This document shows positions 37,064 through 45,168 of a stretch of 64,000 nucleotides of DNA, piece after piece (within the stretch, counting starts at the first letter, position 1; every line of letters starts with the position of its first letter). Below the pieces are notes generated by a model, which did no database searches, was not told where the DNA came from, and was given only the letters and a program-made list of their open reading frames with translations. The DNA is taken from the NCBI RefSeq assembly GCF_900168255.1, contig NZ_LT799838.1, positions 2,170,001 to 2,234,000 of the forward strand. The letters run 5' to 3'. The translations under genes and the position numbers were made by a program. The stretch is from Psychrobacter sp. DAB_AL43B (GTDB lineage: Bacteria > Pseudomonadota > Gammaproteobacteria > Pseudomonadales > Moraxellaceae).

Positions 37064-38010
37064 TGAATAAATTACCACACAACTTGTCCAATATTGCTGG
37101 CGTTGCCCCTCGCAGATTTTCTATAGCGGTGCTTACTGCCGCTGTGCTTGCTGTCAGTATCGGTGGCTGCTCACAGCCAGAACCTACCGAGCGTAATCCA
37201 GTCGAATATAAGCTGGTCACCACTGACGATGCCAACGAAGATATCGGCTCTTATGTACTGCCACAAGATACTTCTATTGCCGATGAACCTAATGCTGAAC
37301 GTATCATGTACGGCAAACGCTTATTGAACGAAACCAAACGTCTATTACCTGATAATGTCGGCGCTGAGATGAACTGTAACAGCTGCCACATAGCTCAAGG
37401 TAAAATCCCACTTGGCGACCCATATATCAACAGTCATAACTTCTACCCACGAGTGATGCCACGGGCTGGTGTAGAGATTGATTTAACCAAACGCGTCAAT
37501 GGTTGCTTCCAGCGCTCTATGAATGGTAAACCTCTAAAACCCGAATCAGATGAAATGCTGGCAATTTTGGCGTATATGGAATGGTTATCACAAAAGACGC
37601 CTAAAGCCCAAAAAGTTAATATTGATAACGCTGGTAAAGTTGATGAATCCTTGATACCCGACCCTGTCCATGGCGAAAAGATTTACGCCGCTCAGTGCGC
37701 CACTTGTCACGGTGATAATGGCGAAGGTATCAAAGACAGTCGCGGTGATATCGTCTTCCCACCATTATGGGGTGATGAATCCTTTAATATTGGTGCAGGT
37801 ATGGCACGTACTTATAAGGCTGCCGCCTTTGTAAAATACAATATGCCAATGGGCATCCAAACCAAAGGTTTATGGGGTCACGGTAACGTCTTAAGTGATC
37901 AGGACGCTATCGATGTGGCTGAGTTCTTTACCCATCAACCGCGCCCTGACTTTGCTAAAAAAGATGGCGATTGGCCAACAGTGCCAAGACCAAAAGATGC
38001 TCGCTATTAG
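37063..38010 (+). CDS. tsdA: Thiosulfate dehydrogenase / tetrathionate reductase TsdA-like diheme cytochrome
   Basis: This 315-residue protein belongs to the TsdA family, which couples two thiosulfate molecules to tetrathionate in the periplasm (or does the reverse). Heme 1 is bound by CNSCH at 105-109, and the family's unusual axial Cys ligand is Cys148 in NGCFQRSMNGKPL. Heme 2 is CATCH at 212-216, with Met-rich NMPMG after it as likely ligand region. The N-terminal signal ends in IGGC (Cys36), a lipobox, so the enzyme may be membrane-tethered as a lipoprotein rather than soluble. It is translationally coupled to the triheme cytochrome and preceded by AAGGAG. The direction of catalysis cannot be told from sequence. 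Confidence 0.9.
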   Translation: MNKLPHNLSNIAGVAPRRFSIAVLTAAVLAVSIGGCSQPEPTERNPVEYKLVTTDDANEDIGSYVLPQDTSIADEPNAERIMYGKRLLNETKRLLPDNVGAEMNCNSCHIAQGKIPLGDPYINSHNFYPRVMPRAGVEIDLTKRVNGCFQRSMNGKPLKPESDEMLAILAYMEWLSQKTPKAQKVNIDNAGKVDESLIPDPVHGEKIYAAQCATCHGDNGEGIKDSRGDIVFPPLWGDESFNIGAGMARTYKAAAFVKYNMPMGIQTKGLWGHGNVLSDQDAIDVAEFFTHQPRPDFAKKDGDWPTVPRPKDARY

Positions 38011-38055
38011 ATTTTATTTATAATGCAGTCAATTATTCTAATAATGCTGTCCACA

Positions 38056-38093
38056 CAAAACCTCAAATGCATGATTTGCTTTGAGGTTTTTTG
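38056..38093 (+). terminator. Terminator after tsdA
   Basis: AAAACCTCAAA / TTTGAGGTTTT with a loop of about 12 bases and a T run, 46 bases past the tsdA stop. Confidence 0.85.
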
Positions 38094-38234
38094 TTATTTA
38101 TAGGTAATGATAGTAAAAGTTTTATGCAAGCCATTATATAGTAGTCCTTAATAGCTCTTAATATAGACCCTTTTAAGATAGCTGCTTTTAATAGATTAGC
38201 TGTTATTTATCGCCATTCGCCTATGAGGTTTGTT

Positions 38235-40577
38235 ATGCGCAAGATTCCTGTTTATGTTCACCCTGCTGCCGGTTGGCCTGCTCTGATTTCGTCTACTCGT
38301 AAGCTGATGGACTACAAGGCTTTTTTGCGTGGCAGCATCAGTGTGTTACATAGCAATCAGCCGAAAGGTGGCTTTGATTGTCCGGGCTGCGCATGGCCCG
38401 ATCATAAAAGCCATAAAGCCATTGATGTTTGTGAAAACGGCATCAAAGTCATTGCCAGCGAAACCATGTCTACGCGGGCAGATGCTGCCTTCTTTGCCAA
38501 GCATACCGTAACAGCACTACAAGGCTGGTCAGGCTATGAGCTTGAGCATAGTGGACGCTTATCAGAACCCTTATACTATGATGCGGCACAAGACCGTTAC
38601 CTAGCGATTTCTTGGCAAGCGGCTTATGAGATTATCGCTGAACAACTGCAACAGCTTGGTTCGCCAGACGAAGCACTTTTTTATACCTCAGGACGCGTGA
38701 CCAATGAGCCGGCATTTATGTTTCAACTATTTGTGCGCTGTTTTGGTACTAATAATTTACCCGATTGCTCTAATATGTGTCACGAGCCAACCTCAGTGAT
38801 GCTCGGTAAGCAGTTAGGGGTTGGTAAAGCTACGGTAGTGCTGGAGGATTTTGCACAGGCTAAGCTGATTATGCTGTTCGGGCAAAACCCTGCCACTAAC
38901 CATCCTCGTATGCTTGAGATGCTCGCCCACGCTCATAAACAAGGCTGCCGCATTATTTCTATTAATCCAATGCGCGAACAGGGTCTAAGCAAGTTTAGGA
39001 ATCCGCAAAAACCAACCCATATGGCAGCAGGACAAAGCGATGAGATGGTCGATGAAGTCATTCAAATTCAAATTGGTGGTGATGTCGCGCTATTAACAGG
39101 TTTGGCTAAATGGCTCACCAAAAACGATAGAATCAATAGCGATTTTATCAAAAACCAGACTTCAGGGTATGATGCTTTAGACACTTGGCTACGTCAGCAG
39201 TCTTGGACGGATGTCGAACGCGGCTGCGGCATTAGTAAAGTAGAAATTATTAATCTTGCAAAACTGGTAGCTGATAGTCCAGCGACGATTTGTACCTGGG
39301 GTATGGGCATCACCCAGCACGTTCAGGGCGAGGATAATGTCGCCATGATTACTAATTTGTTGCTGCTGATGGGTATGATTGGCATTGATGGTGCAGGTGC
39401 GTCGCCAGTTCGTGGACACTCTAATGTGCAGGGCGATCGCACTATGGGTATCCATGAGCGCCCCAAACAAAGCCTACTTGATAATCTTGAGCGCGTTTTT
39501 AAGCATCCTATGCCGCAAGAGCATGGTCTTGATGTCATTGCAGGGGCAAAGGCTCTGATGCAAGGGACGATTAAAGCCTTTATCAGTATGGGCGGCAATT
39601 ATGCGGTTGCAGCACCGGATAAGAGTGCGATTCAAAACGCACTAACCCATACCCAACTCAATGTTTTTGTGGCAACCAAACTGAATGAAACCATGTTATA
39701 CCCGGGTAAAAACAATCTAATCCTGCCCTGCCTAGGTAGAACCGAACGCTTAATGACCGTGAAGGGTGAGCAATTTGCGACGATTGAGGATTCGATGTGC
39801 CAGGTTGTGCCTACTCAAGGTCGCCTTGAGCCAATCAGTGAGACGCTAAAATCCGAAGCGCAAATCGTCGCAGATATGGCGACTCACGTCCTCGGGTCTG
39901 AATCATCCATTCCTTGGCAAGCGATGAGTACTGATTTCGATATCGTCCGGGATTATATTGCTGAAGCCATTGACGGTTTTGAGAATTTTAATCAGCGTAT
40001 TCGTGCCGCTGAGCGCGGCTTCCATTTGTATCATCCTGCGCGTCATCGCGTGTGGAATACTGACAGTGGTAAAGCGCAGTTTGAAGTACCGCAATATCCG
40101 ATTACTTATGTTGCCGCACAAATGGCGCAGACAACGTCAACCTATCAGCATCATATCAAAGACAGTAAAAATTCTAATAATAATCAAAACCCTGAGCAAA
40201 AAGTGTGGCAACTGACCAGTGTCCGTAGCCATGACCAATTTAACACCATGATATTTGGCTTCCAAGATCGCTACCGGCAAACAGATCGTCGTGATGTTCT
40301 GTTTATGCATCCGGATGAGATGAGCCGTTTGGGTTGGCAACAAGGCGATCAAGTGCTGGTTTCGCGTCAAGACAGTAAAGATCAGCAACGTACATTAGGA
40401 CCTTTGATACTCACTGAAATGGATATCGCAGCTAATGCTGTTGCGACCTATTATCCTGAATGTAACGACCTTATCGATTTAGATAGCTATGCGCCAGACT
40501 CGAGAACGCCTGCCTATAAATCTGTTACCGTCGTATTAGAGCGTATTCATCAAGGCAGTATAGCAAGCTCTGCTTAA
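38235..40577 (+). CDS. Molybdopterin oxidoreductase, YdeP/FdhF-like formate dehydrogenase alpha subunit
   Basis: This 780-residue protein binds a molybdopterin guanine dinucleotide cofactor. The motif FDCPGCAWPD near residue 50 is the mark of the YdeP/FdhA-like branch. The body has DALFYTSGRVTNEPAF-type, DCSNMCHEPTS and GASPVRGHSNVQGDRTMGI segments, and the C-terminal domain ends with cofactor-binding strands (SVRSHDQFNTMIFG). The usual N-terminal [4Fe-4S] domain of larger formate dehydrogenases is absent. There is no Sec or Tat signal, so it is probably cytoplasmic. The start used is ATG at 38235, with GAGG seven bases before it; an ATG at 38223 has no such site. FdhD follows 60 bases downstream. 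Whether the substrate is formate is not proven. Confidence 0.85.
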   Translation: MRKIPVYVHPAAGWPALISSTRKLMDYKAFLRGSISVLHSNQPKGGFDCPGCAWPDHKSHKAIDVCENGIKVIASETMSTRADAAFFAKHTVTALQGWSGYELEHSGRLSEPLYYDAAQDRYLAISWQAAYEIIAEQLQQLGSPDEALFYTSGRVTNEPAFMFQLFVRCFGTNNLPDCSNMCHEPTSVMLGKQLGVGKATVVLEDFAQAKLIMLFGQNPATNHPRMLEMLAHAHKQGCRIISINPMREQGLSKFRNPQKPTHMAAGQSDEMVDEVIQIQIGGDVALLTGLAKWLTKNDRINSDFIKNQTSGYDALDTWLRQQSWTDVERGCGISKVEIINLAKLVADSPATICTWGMGITQHVQGEDNVAMITNLLLLMGMIGIDGAGASPVRGHSNVQGDRTMGIHERPKQSLLDNLERVFKHPMPQEHGLDVIAGAKALMQGTIKAFISMGGNYAVAAPDKSAIQNALTHTQLNVFVATKLNETMLYPGKNNLILPCLGRTERLMTVKGEQFATIEDSMCQVVPTQGRLEPISETLKSEAQIVADMATHVLGSESSIPWQAMSTDFDIVRDYIAEAIDGFENFNQRIRAAERGFHLYHPARHRVWNTDSGKAQFEVPQYPITYVAAQMAQTTSTYQHHIKDSKNSNNNQNPEQKVWQLTSVRSHDQFNTMIFGFQDRYRQTDRRDVLFMHPDEMSRLGWQQGDQVLVSRQDSKDQQRTLGPLILTEMDIAANAVATYYPECNDLIDLDSYAPDSRTPAYKSVTVVLERIHQGSIASSA

Positions 40578-40637
40578 GATATATTTACAGACAAGAATCA
40601 TTATTTTATTGATAACAAAGGATAATAAGCACTCATA

Positions 40638-41696
40638 ATGGCCAAAAAAAACAACTTAGCTTCAGAAGATACCTCTGTAGACAACTCTGTAAATAATGCG
40701 CCTGAGGCTTTAGTGGATGCGCAGACAGTGCCACTATCACGTCTACATTTGGCGCAAAAACATAGTTATTCACCAGATACTGATTCAAATAGCCCTTCTA
40801 AAACTGAGCAGATTCATATTGATGATAAGTCAGCGATGTTGGCAGTTGAGGCAGCGGTTGCGATTGTTATTAATGGTATTCATTATGCGATACTGATGGC
40901 CAGCCCCTATCAGCTTGAATACCTTGCCATCGGTTTTTTATATAGTGAAGGTTTGATTCAGCATAGCCATGAGCTATTAGATTGGAATGTGAGCCAATTG
41001 ACAGACGCTGAAAGTTATCAAGATTCTTTCATTCAAAACTCTTTTACCGAAGCATTTTTTACTCACAATGTAACCGATGAGCCAATGAGCTTAAATCGGC
41101 TCTCAGAGCAGCTACAAGACTATGATGTCTATATGGTGGAATTGGTATTAAACCAGCGCTGTCATCAGCGTATTCAAGCACAAAGGCGCCAGCTCGCAGG
41201 GCGCACAGGATGTGGCATGTGCGGTATAACAGGACTGACGCAAGCGCTGCCCGATTTAAGTAGCTATATGAAAAATGAGCGACATAAGAAACAACCTCTC
41301 ACAGTAACGATGCCTAGTCTCGATAGTTTGCTTGCAATACGCGCACAAGTAAATGCTGCACAACATACTCATCAATTGACAGGCGCTGTCCATGCTGCTG
41401 CAACCATGTATGAGCAGCAGTTATATTTATTTGAAGATGTGGGACGCCATAATGCACTCGATAAACTTATCGGCTGGCAATTGCGTCATAAAGCAGATGT
41501 TGTCTGTGTGGTGATGACTTCACGACTGTCTATCGAACTGATACAAAAATCCATTCGTAGCCATATATCTTGGCTAATTGGCATGTCCGCACCGACCAGT
41601 ACAGCGGTACGTGTCGCTGAGCGTTATCGATTGGGGCTGGCTGGTTTTTTACGTGATGACCGCGTCACTTATTATACAGGTCATACAGACTTTTAA
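40638..41696 (+). CDS. fdhD: Formate dehydrogenase accessory sulfurtransferase FdhD
   Basis: This 352-residue protein is needed to insert sulfur into the molybdenum cofactor of formate dehydrogenases. The active CxxC loop is GRTGCGMCG near residue 195. VHAAA-MYE and FEDVGRHNALDKLIGW are family signatures. The first 70 residues are an extra Asp/Ser-rich extension not seen in shorter homologues. It lies right after the molybdopterin oxidoreductase it should serve. The ribosome-binding site is AAGGATAAT at some distance from the ATG. Confidence 0.9.
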   Translation: MAKKNNLASEDTSVDNSVNNAPEALVDAQTVPLSRLHLAQKHSYSPDTDSNSPSKTEQIHIDDKSAMLAVEAAVAIVINGIHYAILMASPYQLEYLAIGFLYSEGLIQHSHELLDWNVSQLTDAESYQDSFIQNSFTEAFFTHNVTDEPMSLNRLSEQLQDYDVYMVELVLNQRCHQRIQAQRRQLAGRTGCGMCGITGLTQALPDLSSYMKNERHKKQPLTVTMPSLDSLLAIRAQVNAAQHTHQLTGAVHAAATMYEQQLYLFEDVGRHNALDKLIGWQLRHKADVVCVVMTSRLSIELIQKSIRSHISWLIGMSAPTSTAVRVAERYRLGLAGFLRDDRVTYYTGHTDF

Positions 41697-41868
41697 GACA
41701 TCACACCCTTTGTCACTTTCACCTTCGATTAAACTGCTTATTTTAATTTTACATTACTAAAAAGTTCAGCAATGACTCCATCTGAGTCATAAATGGTCTG
41801 AATAACCGTTAAGATAGGGTTAAATTATGACAACTTAGTAAATAAGCAGCTTTTAATTAAAAAAGGAC

Positions 41869-41896
41869 TTGTAATTTAAATTATTTTTGTTAATAT
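41869..41896 (+). promoter_or_regulatory. Promoter of the tRNA-Cys/tRNA-Leu unit
   Basis: TTGTAA (41869-41874) and TAATAT (41891-41896) lie 16 bases apart and 14 bases ahead of the tRNA-Cys start, a good match to a sigma-70 promoter. Confidence 0.55.
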
Positions 41897-41910
41897 AGGC
41901 ATCCTTGATT

Positions 41911-41984
41911 GGCTGGGTGGCAGAGTGGTCATGCAGCGGACTGCAACTCCGTTAACGCCGGTTCGATTCCGACCTCAGCCTCCA
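41911..41984 (+). tRNA. tRNA-Cys (anticodon GCA)
   Basis: The 74-base sequence folds as a cloverleaf: acceptor GGCTGGG / CTCAGCC with one G-U pair, anticodon loop CTGCAAC, T-loop GTTCGATTC, and an encoded CCA end. Confidence 0.95.
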
Positions 41985-42122
41985 ATTATTTAGTTAAAAA
42001 ATTTATTAGTATTACGTTAATTTTAGCTTGCTTTATCAACGTAAATGCTTATAATAGCGACCACTATCTAACAAGTAAAATGCTTATTTATTAGCGCTTA
42101 CTTAGCAGATAATACAAGTTTT

Positions 42123-42209
42123 GCCCGGGTGGTGAAATTGGTAGACACAAGGGATTTAAAATCCCTCGCTAGCAATAGCGTGCCGGTTCAAGTCCGGCTC
42201 CGGGTACCA
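42123..42209 (+). tRNA. tRNA-Leu (anticodon TAA)
   Basis: The 87-base class II tRNA has acceptor GCCCGGG / CTCCGGGT-type pairing, anticodon loop TTTAAAA, a long variable arm (CTCGCTAGCAATAGCG), T-loop GTTCAAGTC and an encoded CCA end. It is probably cotranscribed with tRNA-Cys and followed by a terminator. Confidence 0.95.
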
Positions 42210-42216
42210 TTATATT

Positions 42217-42247
42217 AAAAGGCCTCCAAGCAATTGGAGGCCTTTTT
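42217..42247 (+). terminator. Terminator of the tRNA unit
   Basis: AAAAGGCCTCCAA / TTGGAGGCCTTTTT with a 4-base loop, directly after tRNA-Leu. Confidence 0.9.
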
Positions 42248-42407
42248 CTTATTCTATATACTCTCCTATTAAACTAACATTCCTCTTTAGTAGACTCCTC
42301 TTCCCTAAGACAATCTACTATTAACTGGCCAATTTTACTGTTAGATGCCCTTCTCACGTATTAAGCTATGCTGTCAATCCCGTAGACATTAACTTGGGAG
42401 ATTTTAG

Positions 42408-43040
42408 CTACGCAGCCTGATGATAAAAGCCAAACCACATCTGTCTTGGCGTTTTATAGCCTAAACGCTTCTGAATTCTAGTCCCACTGCGAGCATAGCT
42501 ATTGTCTTGCGTCGCTGCAAAGCAGTGCTTTGCTAATCGCTCCTTATTATACTCAAGCTCAATATATTTAGTGATATCGCTGATGGCTTCAAATCTTGTT
42601 TTATAATCTTGATGATATACCAGCTCATTCTTTAAGAGGCCCCAGAAGCTCCCTATGGGGGCGTTATCAAAGCAGTTGCCACGCCTAGACATTGAGCCTT
42701 TAAACTGATGCTGCTTAATGATCTTTCGATACTCATAACTACAGTACTGACTACCTCTGTCAGAATGTAAAATCAACCCTTGGCTGGGCCGCTTGCTCTT
42801 AATGGCCATGTTTAATGCACGGCAGACTAAATCTGCTGTCATATGCTTGCCTGTGGCATAGCCGACAAGCTCTTTAGTGTAGAGGTCTTTAACTCCTGCT
42901 AAGTACAGCCAACCCTCATTTGTCCAAATATAAGTGATGTCACTAACCCACGACTCGTTAGGACGATTGGCATCAAACTTCTGATCAGGCAGGTTCGGAT
43001 AAATTAGCTTATTATATTTGGAGTTGGCGACGGCAAGCAA
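42408..43040 (-). pseudogene. IS3-family transposase OrfB, C-terminal catalytic part (broken)
   Basis: This is the integrase-core half of the transposase, about 210 residues. The first Asp is in WVSDITYIWT and the second in LHSDRGSQY. The third catalytic residue, 35 residues further on, should be Glu in an A-P-x-E-S-F motif, but the codon here is GGG (Gly): NAPIGSFWG. Near the end a 20-residue segment between YNKER and IQKRLGYKTP has no counterpart in the family and is encoded by the small repeat at 42490-42545. The frame is separated from the N-terminal part by a one-base shift near 43020-43035. All of this shows a non-functional gene. Confidence 0.88.
42490..42545 (-). repeat. Small palindromic element inserted in frame in transposase orfB
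   Basis: The 56-bp segment is related to the one at 43350-43406, roughly three quarters identical by eye. Both contain CGAGCATAGCT, TCTTGCGTCG and the hairpin core AAGCAGTGCTT. Removing about 60 bp here would restore the normal transposase reading. Confidence 0.75.
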
Positions 43041-43314
43041 TGCCGTACTCTTCTTTGACTCGTCTGATCATGTATTGACTAATATGATGGCCTTGCTCTG
43101 CAAGATGAGCTTGCAAACGATTAACACTATAGCGCTGTTTGGTCTCGCTATGAGCTACCCTGACAAGCAGTTCACACTGATTACGATGGGTCTGCTGACA
43201 GCTGATATCGCGTTTCGTCCATTCGTAGTAGCTAGAGGGTGCAATGTCTAGCACTTTGCACATGCGAGTAATGTTAAAAAACCGCTGATTGGCTTTAATG
43301 TAAGCGTACTTCAT
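43012..43314 (-). pseudogene. IS3-family transposase OrfB, N-terminal part (broken)
   Basis: This is about 100 residues of the HTH_21-like region typical of IS3 OrfB: MCKVLDIAPSSYYEW, then RYSVNRLQAHLAEQGH and MIRRVKEEYGIACRR. It then runs out of frame into a stop, while the catalytic part continues in the next frame from NSKYNKLIYPNLP. In an intact element the OrfB peptide would begin further upstream, with TAYFAKHSL joined to orfA by frameshifting; here that junction is interrupted by the insert at 43350-43406. Confidence 0.85.
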
Positions 43315-43349
43315 AAGCTGTGTTTGGCAAAGTACGCCGTGACCTCATT

Positions 43350-43406
43350 CGAGCATAGCTCTCATCTTGCGTCGGGGCGAAGCAGTGCTTCGCTTTATCC
43401 CTCCTC
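43350..43406 (-). repeat. Small palindromic element at the orfA-orfB junction
   Basis: This 57-bp relative of 42490-42545 contains GCGAAGCAGTGCTTCGC, a 17-base near-perfect hairpin. It lies between EREIL of orfA and TAYFAKHSL, two parts that are contiguous in normal IS3 elements. Confidence 0.75.
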
Positions 43407-43658
43407 ATTTAATATCTCTCGTTCCTCTTCAGCCACTTTGAGCTGTTTTATTTCCTGAATAGCTGCCATAAGATCGGGATCATATTGCTTAGTGCCGACA
43501 AGCTTGCCTTGATTGGCTTTGTTCTGCCAGTTGGATAACGTTTGCATGGCTATGCCGAGCTGCTTTGCAGTGGCTGAAATATTACCGTTGTTGTCTGCTA
43601 TCTTCTTAACAGCTTCTGCTTTAAATTCTATGCTATAGGTTCTGATTTTCTTGGTCAT
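43395..43658 (-). pseudogene. IS3-family transposase OrfA (truncated at its end)
   Basis: This 87-residue protein has the Tnp_1/HTH plan: YSIEFKAEAVKKIADNNGNISATAKQLGIAMQTLSNW, then a Leu-zipper-like helix EIKQLKVAEEEREIL. It ends after NEEG, where intact relatives read on through a Lys-Lys-Ala stretch towards AYFAK; the change is caused by the repeat at 43350-43406. The ribosome-binding site is GAGGAG before the ATG. With a dead OrfB this protein can only act, if at all, as a DNA-binding remnant. Confidence 0.82.
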
Positions 43659-43854
43659 GGTAAACTCCTCATTGAGTCGTTAGTTTACCAAGCTTACTTC
43701 TACGGTTTCTTCAGCATAGCCCAACTCAAGTATGTGTCGATGATACATACCACTATCAAATCGTTTTTTTTGCTAATGAATCATCAGTAGATTGCCCGTT
43801 TTAATTTTCAAATTAACTATTTCTTCACTATATTTTGTTAAAACCAAACCAAAA

Positions 43855-43888
43855 AAAATCCGACCACATTAAGTGATCGGATTTTTAA
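43855..43888 (-). terminator. Terminator of ssrA
   Basis: AAAAATCCGA ... TCGGATTTTT with a loop of about 13 bases lies just past the tmRNA 3-prime end on the minus strand. Confidence 0.85.
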
Positions 43889-43892
43889 TATT

Positions 43893-44251
43893 TGGTGGAG
43901 ATGGCGGGAGTTGAACCCGCGTCCGCCAGCATTACGCTCATGAATCTACATGTTTAGTTTCTGTCTTTAATTTTAGTCTGCACCGATCCGACAGTCAGGA
44001 TGGATTAGCCGATTCTCTACTTTTGAACCCAAGCGATTGAGACAATCACTTGTGGCGATCCTACATGCGGACGCTTCAACTTAGTTGACCAACTGTAGGT
44101 GATCAGCAACCAAGTAAGCAGGGTTTAAGCTGCTAGAGCGTAATTTTCGTCGTTTGCGACTATAACAATATATGTTTGATTAACGAGAGGACATATACTC
44201 TCGACATGCATCATTGAGTTTCATCACCAGCGTCGAAGCCAGAACATCCCC
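43893..44251 (-). ncRNA. ssrA: Transfer-messenger RNA (tmRNA)
   Basis: The 359-base RNA starts GGGGATGTTCTGGCTTCGAC and ends with the tRNA-Ala-like half GGACGCGGGTTCAACTCCCG...CTCCACCA, including an encoded CCA. The tag frame (44157 down to 44125) reads ANDENYALAA and stop. tmRNA frees stalled ribosomes and tags the unfinished protein for ClpXP; the adaptor SspB is encoded at 14931-15365 of this window. No integrated element or duplicated 3-prime end was seen. Confidence 0.97.
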
Positions 44252-44336
44252 AATAAGGTCGATGATTATATAGTACTTATACGCCTGCTTGCAACCTATT
44301 AGCAGTTCGTATTACATTACGTTACAGCTTAATCAT

Positions 44337-45008
44337 CTAAGCCAATACTTCATTCAGCCACTTACCGATATTTTGAATCTGCGGCATACAAACCTGATGT
44401 GCCATTGGATAAGTATGGTAAACGACGTTATAGCCTTTCTCTGATAGTAGCTGCTGCGCCTGCTCACCCAAAACAACCGGAACGACAGGGTCGTGTGTGC
44501 CATGCTCAATCAATATTGGCATGTCTTTATTAGCCGCACTATAATCGATATTATCATTGGTTGCTAAATAAGTAGATAGCGCCATCAGACCTGCTAAACG
44601 CTGTGGATAGCCGAGTGCCACATGATAAGCCACTGCCCCGCCCTGCGAAAACCCTGCGATTACAATATGTTCAGGAGCGACACCGCGCTCAATTTCACGG
44701 CTGATCAAATCATGTATTTGCTGAGAAGACTCTTCAATCTGCGCAATATCAACTTTCCGTTCTAGGCTCATCTCTAAGATGTCGTACCAAGCTGGCATTA
44801 CCATGCCACCATTGATTGTCACTGGGCGCTGTGGAGCGTGGGGAAATAGGAAGCGTACAGCCATATCATCAGACAATCCTAATTGCGGCACGACTGGCTC
44901 GAAGTCATGACCACTGGCACCCAAACCATGTAGCCAAATGACTGACCGATTAATAGCTTTTCTAGTAGGGTTGTGTTCTACAATGACGCACTCTAAATAT
45001 TCACTCAT
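44337..45008 (-). CDS. Alpha/beta-hydrolase, carboxylesterase/phospholipase family
   Basis: This 223-residue cytoplasmic esterase belongs to the Abhydrolase_2 (acyl-protein thioesterase-like) family. It shows WLHGLGASGHDFEPVVPQL for the oxyanion region, the nucleophile Ser in GFSQGGAVAYH near residue 120, the Asp in HGTHDPVVP, and His in AHQVCMP near the end. Substrates of the family are short-chain esters or lysophospholipids. The start at 45008 has AAGGATCAA ahead of the ATG. It is divergent from the glycerophosphodiesterase gene. Confidence 0.9.
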   Translation of the reverse strand: MSEYLECVIVEHNPTRKAINRSVIWLHGLGASGHDFEPVVPQLGLSDDMAVRFLFPHAPQRPVTINGGMVMPAWYDILEMSLERKVDIAQIEESSQQIHDLISREIERGVAPEHIVIAGFSQGGAVAYHVALGYPQRLAGLMALSTYLATNDNIDYSAANKDMPILIEHGTHDPVVPVVLGEQAQQLLSEKGYNVVYHTYPMAHQVCMPQIQNIGKWLNEVLA

Positions 45009-45168
45009 AATTGATCCTTAATAATATTCAAAAATTTAAATAGGGTTAAAGTTGCAAAATAGGCTCGGTTGTCATCATTCCTTAAACATAACCCGATACT
45101 TTAAGTGCTTGGTAAATGACAATAACAGTCATACTTATTATTTTGCATTTTTTGTGGAGACAGTTTAC

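Larger units (their letters stand above)
42369..43716 (-). mobile_element. Degenerate IS3-family insertion sequence (about 1.35 kb)
   Basis: The ends form imperfect inverted repeats. Left reads TGCTGTCAATCCCGTAGACA; right, reverse-complemented, reads TGCTGAAGAAACCGTAGAAG; both go on to CTTGG. The element holds an orfA and an orfB of IS3 type on the minus strand. OrfB is frameshifted, has lost its catalytic Glu, and carries a 60-bp in-frame insert; a second such insert splits the orfA-orfB junction. No clean target duplication is visible. The element sits between tRNA-Leu and ssrA. Confidence 0.85.

Noticed and set aside
43893-44251. Integrated island at the tmRNA gene
   Set aside because: The IS and tRNA genes next to ssrA suggested an island, but there is no integrase, no duplicated ssrA 3-prime end, and flanking genes are core.
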